Below the pieces are notes generated by a model. It was not told the origin of the DNA. It did not search any database and worked only from the letters and a program-made list of their open reading frames with translations. A program made the position numbers and the translations under genes. Source: an uncultured Bacteroides sp. (GTDB lineage Bacteria; Bacteroidota; Bacteroidia; Bacteroidales; Bacteroidaceae). From it: a DNA stretch of 64,000 nucleotides. How positions within the stretch are numbered: the first letter of the stretch is position 1; each line of letters opens with the position of its first letter. Shown here one piece after another: positions 55,019-63,751 of this stretch. Where the stretch lies: the NCBI RefSeq assembly GCF_963675905.1, contig NZ_OY780936.1, positions 3,047,946 to 3,111,945 of the forward strand, read 5' to 3'.

Positions 55019-56482
55019 TTATTTTCTAAGCCTTGCCACAGGTATATTCATCTGCTGTCTGTATTTGGCAACAGTACGGCGGGCAATGGGGAAACCTTCT
55101 TTTTTCAGAATCTCAGTCAATTCATCATCAGTTAAAGGTTTCTTCTTATCTTCGTTATCAATATGTTCTTTCAAAATTCTTCTAATCTCTCTGGATGACA
55201 TTTCTCCACCATCTTCCGTAGTAAATCCTTCTCCGAAAAAGAATTTAAGAGAAAAGATTCCAAAGTTTGTCTGTACGTATTTACTGTTACTTACACGAGA
55301 TATTGTTGATATATCCAAACCAGTACGATCTGCAATATCTTTGAGAATCATTGGTTTCAGTAAAGATTCGTCTCCTTCAAGGAAAAACGGTCGTTGCACA
55401 TCAATAATAGCTTGCATCGTTGTGATGAGTGTATTTTGTCTTTGTTTGACCGCTTCAATAAAACCCTGAGCTGCATCAATTTTCTGTTTCAGAAAAAGCA
55501 TTGCATTTTTAGAGTCTTTTGACTGATTCTGTTTATTTCGGGTGTGCTCATCCAACATATCCATAAAATTACGATTCATACGCAATTCAGGAACATTTTT
55601 GTTGTTGAGATTTAATATAATAATTCCATCATCAAACGTATCTACAATAAAATCGGGTACAATTTGCTGCAGGTTTCTTCCTATAGCTTCACCCATAGAG
55701 CTGCCCGGACGAGGATTTAGTTTGGTTATTTCCTGAAGTGCTTCCTGAAAATCTTCTTCAGAAAGGTTAAGCCTCTGCATAATTTTATCCCAATGCTTAC
55801 GGGTAAATTCTTCATAACACTTTTCAATGATATTAATCTCATTTTGTTTTGTGTATGAATCTTCTTTCCGTTTTATCTGAATAAGCAGGCATTCCTGTAG
55901 ATTTCGGGCACCAATACCGGCAGGATCAAAATCCTGGATAATATTAAGCACATTCTCTAACTCTTTCTCGCTGGCATCAATTCCACCATAAATTGCCAAC
56001 TCGTCAGAAATATTATATAAGCTTTTTCTCAGAAGTCCGTCATCATCAAGAGAACCTATGAGATATTCGGCTAATTCAAGCTGGTGCTCAGTCAGGTTAC
56101 GTTCTCCTAACTGTTCTTTTAGTATTTCATAGAATGAGGTAACCTCAGAAAATGGAATATCTTCTGCACGTTCCTCTTTTGAGCGGCTACTTTCCTGGAG
56201 CTTATAATCGGGAATATCATCATCTGTTAGATAATCACCCAATGAATAATCCTCGTTTGAATCTGAAAAAGAATCATCATCCAGACCGTTTTTATCTAAA
56301 TTATCTTCAGCAGAACTATCCGATTCTCCTTCTTCGAGAGCCGGATTTTCCAGAATCTCGGCACGAATGCGATCTTCCAGTTCCACTGCCGGCAATTCCA
56401 GCAGTTTAACAACCAGAATTTGCTGCGGTGAGAGGGTCTGCACCTGCTGCTGAGACTGTATCTGATGAGTACCTTGGGCCAT
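55019..56482 (-). CDS. rpoN: RNA polymerase sigma-54 factor
   Basis: 487 residues. Region I is glutamine- and leucine-rich (QSQQQVQTLSPQQILVVKLL), followed by an acidic region II (about 55-110), the core-binding domain and the C-terminal RpoN box as ARRTVAKYRQQMNIP. It directs RNA polymerase to -24/-12 promoters that need enhancer-binding activators. A minus-strand -7 box TAAATTTG (56528-56521) lies about 40 bases upstream. It heads the row rpoN, PAP2-like, gcvH, purE, ispG. Confidence 0.96.
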   Translation of the reverse strand: MAQGTHQIQSQQQVQTLSPQQILVVKLLELPAVELEDRIRAEILENPALEEGESDSSAEDNLDKNGLDDDSFSDSNEDYSLGDYLTDDDIPDYKLQESSRSKEERAEDIPFSEVTSFYEILKEQLGERNLTEHQLELAEYLIGSLDDDGLLRKSLYNISDELAIYGGIDASEKELENVLNIIQDFDPAGIGARNLQECLLIQIKRKEDSYTKQNEINIIEKCYEEFTRKHWDKIMQRLNLSEEDFQEALQEITKLNPRPGSSMGEAIGRNLQQIVPDFIVDTFDDGIIILNLNNKNVPELRMNRNFMDMLDEHTRNKQNQSKDSKNAMLFLKQKIDAAQGFIEAVKQRQNTLITTMQAIIDVQRPFFLEGDESLLKPMILKDIADRTGLDISTISRVSNSKYVQTNFGIFSLKFFFGEGFTTEDGGEMSSREIRRILKEHIDNEDKKKPLTDDELTEILKKEGFPIARRTVAKYRQQMNIPVARLRK

Positions 56483-56591
56483 TCTTAATTATTTAAACCT
56501 TTGAATTTTTAAATACGATACAAATTTAATGAATAGTTCGATATAGTATACCATTCCGGATTTATTTGTTGCCACAAAATATTACAAAGGT

Positions 56592-58274
56592 CTAATACTT
56601 AAAGCTACTGCCTCCTAAGAACTCTCTTAAAAGGGAAGTTGGCGGAATCTCTTTTTCCTGTATCGGCACAAAATACTTGATAAACTTCAATAACCGATAA
56701 GCCTCTGCATATTCCGGACAATTACGGGGCACTCCTGTTAAAACCGGTTCTACAAAGCGCCGCAACACTGCTATTTCAAATAATAATGCAGAATTAAACA
56801 TCACATCTGCATTTTCCTGATAAGGAAAAATCCATTTATCCTCTCCGGCTCTTACACTCGGCCAGCGGGAAATCGTTTCTCTGGCAGAATATCCACGGTA
56901 ATTACTATCCCTGATTATTCTACGAATCAAACGATTATCGGTGGTAGGAATCCAGTTATGATCGTCCAATGATATGGTTGTCAATGCCGAGACATAAATC
57001 TTAAACTTATTCTTTGCAGGAATAAGAGGGGTCAGCTCTGGATTTAAAGCATGTATTCCCTCCAGTATAAGAATTGTATTGGACTCTATTCTAAGCTTAT
57101 TTCCTTTATATTCCTTTCTACCCAAAGCAAAGTTGAAGGTAGGTATTTCAACCTCTTCTCCTCTTAACAATGCCTCGAGATGGGCATTGAAAAGTTTCAG
57201 GTCGAGAGCATAGAGCGATTCATAGTCATAGTTACCCTTCTCGTCCAAAGGAGTTTCTTCTCTATCCACAAAATAATCATCCAGCGAAATTGAATATGGT
57301 CTGAGACCGTTTGTCATAAGCTGCACCGACAAGCGTTTACAGAATGTTGTTTTACCAGAAGAAGAAGGACCGGAAATAAGAACCAATCTCACTTTCCCTC
57401 CGTTTTCTCTTCTCTGATAAATAGTGTCGGCAATCTGAGCTATCTTTTTTTCTTGCAGCGCCTCGGCCACATTAATAATGTCTGTTGCATTTCCTTCATT
57501 GCAAGCCACATTAAAATCGCCAACATTATTCATATCCATAATGTCGCTCCATTTAAGGTACTCTTTGAAAACATCAAGCATCTTTTCCTGCTTCACAACT
57601 TCTTCAAGAACATTAGGGTTTTCCCTGCTCGGAATACGAAGAAGCAAGCCATCATAGTACTTCACAACATCAAACAAGTTGATATCTCCGGTACGTTGTA
57701 GAAGACTTCCGTAATAGTAATCTATATAATCGCCAAGTGTATAATAGTATGTATAGATTGATCCGGATGTTTCGAGCAACTTGACTTTATCCATCATATT
57801 ACGCTCAGTAAACAGTTTTACGGCTTCTGTAATATGACACTCAGTGCGACGAAAAGAGAGGTTTTCATCTATGATCTCTTGCATCCGGGTTTTAATGCGT
57901 TCCACATCTTCGGATGTTACGGCACGACCAAGAAGAAGGTTGCAAAAATATCCTTTTGAAACAGGATGTTCCAGAAGGATCTTTCCATTCGGAAAAACAT
58001 CGGCCACCGCCTTACAAAGAACAAAGCACAATGAACGAACATAAGTTCGCATACCCGATAAATCTCTGAAATCGAGAAACTCGATATCTTTATTATTATA
58101 AACACGGAAATTCATACCTTCGGCACGGTTATTAACCTTGGCGCTGAGCACCGGATAAGGGAAGTCCAGATTAAAACCTTTAAAAATCTGCATCAAGGAA
58201 CTTCCTATCGGAAAATCTTTATAAGTATTATTATTCTGGCAATATATTCTGACTGTTTCTATCATACGATTCAT
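56592..58274 (-). CDS. Nucleoside (uridine-type) kinase with ThrRS-like N-terminal domains
   Basis: 560 residues. The C-terminal half is a P-loop uridine-kinase-like domain (LISGPSSSGKTTFCKRL near 295, SLDDYFVDREETPLDEKGNY, and ILEGIHALNP). The N-terminal ~250 residues resemble the TGS and editing-like domains of threonyl-tRNA synthetase (PIGSSLMQIFKGFNL at the start, HPVSKGYFCNLLLG later). Such fusions are common in Bacteroidota and Thermotogota but the role of the front half is unclear. The second codon-set start at 58265 (MIETVRIYC) is also possible. Confidence 0.88.
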   Translation of the reverse strand: MNRMIETVRIYCQNNNTYKDFPIGSSLMQIFKGFNLDFPYPVLSAKVNNRAEGMNFRVYNNKDIEFLDFRDLSGMRTYVRSLCFVLCKAVADVFPNGKILLEHPVSKGYFCNLLLGRAVTSEDVERIKTRMQEIIDENLSFRRTECHITEAVKLFTERNMMDKVKLLETSGSIYTYYYTLGDYIDYYYGSLLQRTGDINLFDVVKYYDGLLLRIPSRENPNVLEEVVKQEKMLDVFKEYLKWSDIMDMNNVGDFNVACNEGNATDIINVAEALQEKKIAQIADTIYQRRENGGKVRLVLISGPSSSGKTTFCKRLSVQLMTNGLRPYSISLDDYFVDREETPLDEKGNYDYESLYALDLKLFNAHLEALLRGEEVEIPTFNFALGRKEYKGNKLRIESNTILILEGIHALNPELTPLIPAKNKFKIYVSALTTISLDDHNWIPTTDNRLIRRIIRDSNYRGYSARETISRWPSVRAGEDKWIFPYQENADVMFNSALLFEIAVLRRFVEPVLTGVPRNCPEYAEAYRLLKFIKYFVPIQEKEIPPTSLLREFLGGSSFKY

Positions 58275-58300
58275 TTTTTAGATGGCTAAATATATTACAT

Positions 58301-58359
58301 AATAACAAAGGAGGCAATTAACAAGCTAAAGAATTAAATGTTAAGGCCTCCTTTTTATT
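58301..58359 (-). terminator. Terminator of the sirtuin gene
   Basis: A stem AATAACAAAGGAGGC/GCCTCCTTTTTATT, 15 pairs with small mismatches, has a 30-base loop. On the minus strand it ends in TTTGTTATT. It separates the sirtuin gene from the nucleoside-kinase gene. Confidence 0.65.
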
Positions 58360-58419
58360 ATTTTTTAAAGCTCGTAAATAAATTCTCTTTTCAATTTCAA
58401 AAGAAAAGAGAAAAACAAA

Positions 58420-59133
58420 CTATGCATTAGTTTGTCCTGTCAAAAGCTTTACCAACTCACACATCCCCTCGGAAGCAACCTTACGAATTACATGAATCTG
58501 ATGATGATTGGTATTTACTGTTACTTCATTAGGATCGACAAGGTATACCGGAGTTTTAAAAGGAACATAGTTAAGTAAACCTGCAGCCGGATATACATTC
58601 AAAGAAGTGCCTATTATCAGAAAGATATCAGCTTCCTGAACATACTGAATAGCTTCATCAATTTTTGGAACAGCTTCACCGTACCACACAATATAAGGCC
58701 GGTATTGCGATCCATCGGGAGCTAAGTCTCCAACTTTTATATTATATTCTTCAGGAGATAATTCCTTTACGTATCTTTGGTCATAAGGAGAGTAAGAAGA
58801 GCACACTTTAGTTAGCTCTCCATGAAGATGAATCACCTTTGAACTTCCTGCACGTTCATGAAGATCGTCTATATTCTGAGTAACGACAGTTACATTATAT
58901 TCTTTTTCCAGTTCAGCAATCAGTTTATGCCCTTTATTAGGTAATGAAGTGAGCAATTGCCGGCGCATATCATTATAAAAATTCAGTACTAATTCCGGAT
59001 CCGAAGCATATCCTTCAGGAGTTGCAACCTGTTCAATCGGATATTTGCCCCACAGTCCGTTAGCGCCTCTAAATGTGCTGCCACCGCTTTCAACACTTAT
59101 CCCAGCACCCGATAAAACAACTAGTTTTTTCAT
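58420..59133 (-). CDS. cobB: Sir2-family NAD-dependent protein deacylase
   Basis: 237 residues. NAD-binding motifs are LSGAGISVESGGSTFRG, QNIDDLHERAG, HLHGEL (catalytic histidine) and GTSLNVYPAAGL. It removes acyl groups from lysines using NAD. The four zinc-binding cysteines of classical sirtuins are missing; only one cysteine remains in TKVCSSYSPYDQ. The class III tyrosine-arginine pair appears as FYNDMRRQ, where the position aligned to the arginine is methionine. Both changes could alter acyl preference. Confidence 0.9.
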   Translation of the reverse strand: MKKLVVLSGAGISVESGGSTFRGANGLWGKYPIEQVATPEGYASDPELVLNFYNDMRRQLLTSLPNKGHKLIAELEKEYNVTVVTQNIDDLHERAGSSKVIHLHGELTKVCSSYSPYDQRYVKELSPEEYNIKVGDLAPDGSQYRPYIVWYGEAVPKIDEAIQYVQEADIFLIIGTSLNVYPAAGLLNYVPFKTPVYLVDPNEVTVNTNHHQIHVIRKVASEGMCELVKLLTGQTNA

Positions 59134-59296
59134 AAAAGTACTCTCCTATTTAAACGTTTTTACAAAAATAATAAAAATTAAAGCATAAAAGAAGATTCAT
59201 TCAAATAAAACTCTTATTTTTGTGTGCTACTTTGTAAGCTTTTGACTCTTAGTCAGGTTTAGCAAAGAGCCTATTGATAACACTTATAATTTAAGA

Positions 59297-59881
59297 ATGG
59301 ATAAATTTAGTTATGCTATCGGCTTAGGTATAGGCCAAAACCTTCTGAGCATGGGCGCTCAAAATATCAATGTTGATGACTTTGCTAGTGCTATAAAAGC
59401 AGTTCTGAATAACGAAGAACCAACAATGTCCCACACAGAAGCCCGAGAAATTGTTAACACATATTTTGCTGAGCTTGAGAACAAGATGAATGCTACCAAT
59501 ATTGAAAAAGGAGCTTCATTCCTTGAAGAAAACAAGAAAAAAGACAATGTAATAACATTGCCTAGCGGATTGCAATACGAGGTTCTTACCGAAGGCACAG
59601 GAAAAAAAGCACAAGCAACAGATCAGGTAAAATGCCATTACGAAGGAACACTGATTGATGGAACACTATTTGATAGCTCAATAAAGAGAGGCGAACCTGC
59701 TGTATTTGGCGTTAACCAGGTTATCCCAGGATGGGTAGAAGCACTACAATTAATGCCGGAAGGTTCTAAATGGAGACTTTATATTCCTTCTGATTTAGCT
59801 TATGGAGCTCGTGGAGCCGGAGAAATGATTCCTCCTCACAGCACATTAATTTTTGATGTTGAATTAATTCAAGTTTTATAA
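59297..59881 (+). CDS. FKBP-type peptidyl-prolyl isomerase (no signal peptide)
   Basis: 194 residues: an N-terminal FKBP_N-like helical domain (about 1-85) and a C-terminal FKBP domain (VKCHYEGTLIDGTLFDSS, VIPGWVEALQLMPEGSKW, IPSDLAYGARGAGEMIPP). It speeds cis-trans isomerisation of prolyl bonds and is likely cytoplasmic because no export signal is seen. A -7 box TATTTTTG (59215-59222) lies 75 bases upstream. It is followed after 19 bases by a second FKBP gene. Confidence 0.93.
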   Translation: MDKFSYAIGLGIGQNLLSMGAQNINVDDFASAIKAVLNNEEPTMSHTEAREIVNTYFAELENKMNATNIEKGASFLEENKKKDNVITLPSGLQYEVLTEGTGKKAQATDQVKCHYEGTLIDGTLFDSSIKRGEPAVFGVNQVIPGWVEALQLMPEGSKWRLYIPSDLAYGARGAGEMIPPHSTLIFDVELIQVL

Positions 59882-59900
59882 TAAACACTTTAAAAGAAAA

Positions 59901-60767
59901 ATGAAAAAAGTTAGTATTTTTATGGCTATTGCTGCAGCAGCAACTCTTGCTTCTTGTACAGGTAAAGGCCCAAAAGCAGATCTTAAGACAGACATCGACT
60001 CTTTGTCTTATTCTATTGGTATGAGCCAGACTCAAGGTTTAAAAGATTACTTAGTACAAAGAGTAGAGATGGATACTGCCTATATGGATGAATTCATCAA
60101 AGGATTAAATGAAGGTGTTAAAGAAACTGATAAGAAGAAAGACGCTTACTATGCTGGTCTTCAGATTGGTCAACAAATCAAGAATCAAATGATCAAAGGG
60201 GTCAACAAAGAATTGTTCGGAGCAGATTCGACTAAAACAATCAGTGTTGATAACTTCATGGCTGGTTTCGTTGCAGGAACATTAGGCAAAAATCAGAAGA
60301 TGACAATGCAACAGGCTCAGGAATACACTCAGAAGAACATGGAAGCTATCAAGGCTAAATCAATGGAAAAGAATTACGGTGCAAACAAAAAAGCCGGAGA
60401 AGACTTCCTTGCTGCCAACAAAGCAAAACCAGGTATTGTAACAACAGCTAGCGGACTTCAATACAAAATTGTAAAGGCTGGTACTGGAGCAACTCCTTCA
60501 GATACTTCTAAAGTAAAAGTTAACTATAAAGGTACTTTAATTGACGGAACAGAATTTGACAGTTCTTACAAACGTAATGAACCTGCTACATTTGTTGCTA
60601 ACCAAGTAATCAAAGGATGGACAGAAGCATTGAAATTAATGCCTGTTGGTTCAAAATGGATTATCTATGTTCCTCAGAATCTTGCTTATGGTTCAAGAGA
60701 CGCAGGTCAAATCAAACCATTCTCAACTCTTGTTTTTGAAGTTGAATTGCTAGAAATTGTTAAGTAA
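59901..60767 (+). CDS. FKBP-type peptidyl-prolyl isomerase, lipoprotein
   Basis: 288 residues: a lipoprotein signal (FMAIAAAATLASC), a long helical FKBP_N domain (about 30-180) and a C-terminal FKBP domain (VKVNYKGTLIDGTEFDSS and VIKGWTEALKLMPVGSKW). It resembles periplasmic FkpA/Mip chaperone-isomerases that help outer-membrane protein folding. It pairs with the cytoplasmic paralogue upstream, most likely after a tandem duplication. Confidence 0.94.
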   Translation: MKKVSIFMAIAAAATLASCTGKGPKADLKTDIDSLSYSIGMSQTQGLKDYLVQRVEMDTAYMDEFIKGLNEGVKETDKKKDAYYAGLQIGQQIKNQMIKGVNKELFGADSTKTISVDNFMAGFVAGTLGKNQKMTMQQAQEYTQKNMEAIKAKSMEKNYGANKKAGEDFLAANKAKPGIVTTASGLQYKIVKAGTGATPSDTSKVKVNYKGTLIDGTEFDSSYKRNEPATFVANQVIKGWTEALKLMPVGSKWIIYVPQNLAYGSRDAGQIKPFSTLVFEVELLEIVK

Positions 60768-60790
60768 TTAACACGCAAATATATTAGCGA

Positions 60791-60813
60791 GGGATGTTCT
60801 TTCAGAACATCCC
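60791..60813 (+). terminator. Rho-independent terminator of the FKBP operon
   Basis: A 10-bp stem GGGATGTTCT/AGAACATCCC with a 3-base loop is followed by TTTTTCTTTTT. Confidence 0.93.
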
Positions 60814-60953
60814 TTTTTCTTTTTCATATCGTGAAAAACGAATAATTAGAAAGTTAGTTTAGTTTTTTCTTAGACAATTGATAGGTAAATTAAAATATTT
60901 ATCTATATTTGCTTACTATTTGATACAAATAAAGAACTTATTAATCAATTCAT

Positions 60954-61433
60954 ATGGAAAAGATAGACAAGCTTGACAGACAGATTCTGGAGATAATCTC
61001 ACAGAATGCTCGTATTCCTTTTAAAGATGTCGCTGCAGAATGTGGCGTTTCACGCGCGGCCATTCATCAGCGTGTGCAACGATTGATCGATCTGGGTGTT
61101 ATTGTCGGATCTGGATATCACGTAAACCCTAAAAGCTTAGGCTACAGAACTTGTACTTATGTAGGAATAAAGCTCGAAAAGGGTTCTATGTATAAAAATG
61201 TAGTAGCTCAGCTAGAAAAGATTCCAGAAATTGTAGAATGTCATTTCACAACCGGTCCTTACACTATGCTTACCAAAGTATATGCATGCGACAATGAGCA
61301 CTTAATGGAACTGCTGAATTCTAAAATGCAGGAAATTCCAGGTGTTACTGCTACTGAAACTTTGATTTCTCTGGAACAAAGTATTAAAAAAGAGATTCCA
61401 ATCAAAATACAAAAGAACTTAGCGGATGATTGA
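60954..61433 (+). CDS. Lrp/AsnC-family transcriptional regulator
   Basis: 159 residues: an N-terminal winged HTH (LDRQILEIISQNARIPFKDV, SRAAIHQRVQRLIDLGVI) and a C-terminal RAM ligand-binding domain (ECHFTTGPYTMLTKVYACDN). Such regulators respond to amino acids. A -7 box TATATTTG (60904-60911) lies about 42 bases upstream. It overlaps the next gene by 8 bases. Confidence 0.93.
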   Translation: MEKIDKLDRQILEIISQNARIPFKDVAAECGVSRAAIHQRVQRLIDLGVIVGSGYHVNPKSLGYRTCTYVGIKLEKGSMYKNVVAQLEKIPEIVECHFTTGPYTMLTKVYACDNEHLMELLNSKMQEIPGVTATETLISLEQSIKKEIPIKIQKNLADD

Positions 61434-61740
61434 ATTGCTTAATTCATACCATCTTACAGGACTTGTAATTGGCATTTGTACTTTCCTCATAATTGGACTT
61501 TTTCATCCCGTTGTGGTTAAAGCTGAGTATTACTGGGGAACAAAATGCTGGTGGATATTCCTGTTATTAGGGATTATTGGCGTTATTGCCTCTTTCTCTA
61601 CTGAAGATATATTTCTTTCTTCGCTATCAGGCGTATTTGCATTCTCTTCTTTCTGGACTATAAAAGAGGTCTTTGAACAAGAAGAAAGGGTAAAAAAAGG
61701 ATGGTTTCCGAAAAACCCAAAACGAACATACAAATTCTAA
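61426..61740 (+). CDS. DUF4491-type small membrane protein
   Basis: 104 residues with three hydrophobic segments and a basic tail. LTGLVIGICTFLIIGLFHP and AEYYWGTKCWWIFLLLG are recognisable of the DUF4491 family, whose function is unknown. Its 8-base overlap with the Lrp/AsnC gene implies coupled translation, so it may be a target or partner of that regulator (inference). Confidence 0.8.
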   Translation: MIELLNSYHLTGLVIGICTFLIIGLFHPVVVKAEYYWGTKCWWIFLLLGIIGVIASFSTEDIFLSSLSGVFAFSSFWTIKEVFEQEERVKKGWFPKNPKRTYKF

Positions 61741-61762
61741 AAAGGATGCCTTGGCATCCTTT
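61741..61762. terminator. Terminator shared by the DUF4491 and DUF3667 genes
   Basis: The stem AAAGGATGCC-TT-GGCATCCTTT starts immediately after the DUF4491 stop and is followed by CTTTTT. On the other strand it also ends in a T-rich stretch, for the convergent DUF3667 gene. Confidence 0.88.
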
Positions 61763-61772
61763 CTTTTTATAA

Positions 61773-62624
61773 TCAGCAAAGGCCTGTAAGATGGCCTAAT
61801 CCTTGTCCCGCAAAAGCTATAAGTGCTGCAATCAGAACTCCCAGAATTACATAAATCAAAAGAAAAGGAAAATAGAGCACATAGGTATAAACTGTTCTTT
61901 TGATTGTTTTTCTAATGCCTCCCTCAAACAAATGATAAAAGAAGTATAATGTTACCAAAAAGTAAACTATCCAGGTAATATTTTCCCAACCTGATAAAGA
62001 AGAAGAACCCTTCAACAATAGTTCAACCGGCATAAAAAGGATTGAAATAACAATATACAGACTGGAAAGATAAGCACCGCCAAAAAGATATTCCACGAAA
62101 TTATAATTGTATGATCCCGCTTTCCGAAAAGCAATCTTTGTAGCCAGGATAAACGGAGGAATAATGAAGATATTCATGAAAGCATAATTCTCCGACAAGT
62201 GGTTTATTATAAACTCCAGTATATTAATAAAGGTCTTGTTCAGCTGAATAGCCGCTCCATTATTTTGCACGATTCTAAAAATTCCATTGGAATGCTCAGC
62301 CCCGGCTTTCACTGTTTCAACAACCGCAGGATTCAGCCAATGATGAAGAAGCCCATATATTGCAGAAAGAATAATAAGTAAAGGAAACGGCTGGAAATAA
62401 TTAACCCTCTTACAGCTGATATAGTCCAGAACCAGCCTCCCCGGATTAATAAACAGCATTTTAATGGTATAAAAGAAACCTTTATCTACATGGAGAAATC
62501 CATGCATCAATGATTCTACCAATGACTTATAAGTTAATCTGTCTGCGCTGGCTTTCTGACCACAATTATTGCAGAATTTACCTTCGAACTCGTTGCCGCA
62601 GTTTTTACATATTAATTGAGACAT
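61773..62624 (-). CDS. DUF3667 zinc-ribbon membrane protein
   Basis: 283 residues: an N-terminal zinc ribbon (CKNCGNEFEGKFCNNCGQK) and then a DUF3667-like segment (HGFLHVDKGFFYTIKMLFINPG) with four or five membrane spans. The function is unknown. It sits between convergent DUF4491 and the buk gene upstream on the same strand, with 62 bases between. Confidence 0.85.
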   Translation of the reverse strand: MSQLICKNCGNEFEGKFCNNCGQKASADRLTYKSLVESLMHGFLHVDKGFFYTIKMLFINPGRLVLDYISCKRVNYFQPFPLLIILSAIYGLLHHWLNPAVVETVKAGAEHSNGIFRIVQNNGAAIQLNKTFINILEFIINHLSENYAFMNIFIIPPFILATKIAFRKAGSYNYNFVEYLFGGAYLSSLYIVISILFMPVELLLKGSSSLSGWENITWIVYFLVTLYFFYHLFEGGIRKTIKRTVYTYVLYFPFLLIYVILGVLIAALIAFAGQGLGHLTGLC

Positions 62625-62686
62625 TCTTATGCTTGTTAAAATTAAGCCACAAAAATATCAAATTTTATTTAATTATATTGCTTTCG

Positions 62687-63748
62687 CTAATAATACTCCT
62701 TGCAATTTAGTTTCCCTCTTAAAACTCCTAAAGCATTAAAGGCTAGTGCTTCCATCTCATCTTCACCGGGAAACACACAAACTGGAGCAATAAAAGCAAT
62801 ATATTCCTTAAGTTTATTAATGCAATAATCATTGTATGAAATACCTCCGGTAAGAAGAATAGCATCTACTTTCCCATGAAGTACCACGCTCATAGAACCA
62901 ATCTCTTTGGCAATATTATAAATCATGGATTTCAGCACAAGCTCTGCCCTTACATCTCCTTCACTGATTCTTTTAACCACATCCCGTGCATCGGTTATCC
63001 CCAGATGAGCCATCAATCCGCCCCTACCGGTAATCATCTTTTTAATCTCTTCTTGGGTATAATCGCCACTAAAGCAAAGATCAACCAATTGTCGGGCAGG
63101 AAGCGTTCCAGCTCTTTCTGGCGAAAACGGACCACTGCCTTCAAGGGCATTATTCACATCAATAACCCTTCCCTGTCTGTGGGCAGCCACAGAAATACCT
63201 CCACCCAAATGAGCTACAACCAAATCAAGTTCTTCATACTTCTTATTAACGGAACGAGCATATTTACGGGCTATAGCCTTATGATTAAGAGCATGAAAAA
63301 CAGACTTACGCATCATTAACGGGGAGCCCGACAGGCGAGCCACGTCTTCCAGTTCGTCTACAACTACCGGATCGGCAATGTATGCTTTGCAACCAGGGAT
63401 AAGAAGAGCAATATCTTCGGCCAGAAGTCCTCCAAGATTACATGCATGCTGCATAGTAGCATTCCGAAGATCGTTCTTCATAACTTCATTCACCTCATAT
63501 ACACCGCTGGGAATTGGCTTAATTAATCCGCCACGGCCAACAATTGCGGCAAAATCTGAAAACAGATTTTCTTTTTTAAGCTCATCAATAATCAATTCCT
63601 TTCGATAATCGTACTGAGAAAGGATTGTTGGAAAGGGAGACAGAGCCTCGGGTGAATGATTGAATGTTGTTACAAAAAGACGGTTTTCGTTCTCATACAC
63701 TGCTATCTTTGTAGAAGTGGAACCGGGGTTAATCGCAAGAATTCTCAT
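62687..63748 (-). CDS. buk: Butyrate kinase
   Basis: 353 residues of the ASKHA acetokinase family: INPGSTSTKIAVYENE at the start, GRGGLIKPIPSGVYEVN, DLVVAHLGGGISVAAH, and AILLTGGISYNDYC with the late glycine motif. It interconverts acyl phosphate and ADP with a short-chain fatty acid and ATP. It lies 3 bases downstream of ptb, so butyryl- or branched-chain acyl-CoA can yield ATP. Bacteroides may use it for isobutyrate or isovalerate rather than butyrate (inference). Confidence 0.95.
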   Translation of the reverse strand: MRILAINPGSTSTKIAVYENENRLFVTTFNHSPEALSPFPTILSQYDYRKELIIDELKKENLFSDFAAIVGRGGLIKPIPSGVYEVNEVMKNDLRNATMQHACNLGGLLAEDIALLIPGCKAYIADPVVVDELEDVARLSGSPLMMRKSVFHALNHKAIARKYARSVNKKYEELDLVVAHLGGGISVAAHRQGRVIDVNNALEGSGPFSPERAGTLPARQLVDLCFSGDYTQEEIKKMITGRGGLMAHLGITDARDVVKRISEGDVRAELVLKSMIYNIAKEIGSMSVVLHGKVDAILLTGGISYNDYCINKLKEYIAFIAPVCVFPGEDEMEALAFNALGVLRGKLNCKEYY

Positions 63749-63751
63749 AAA

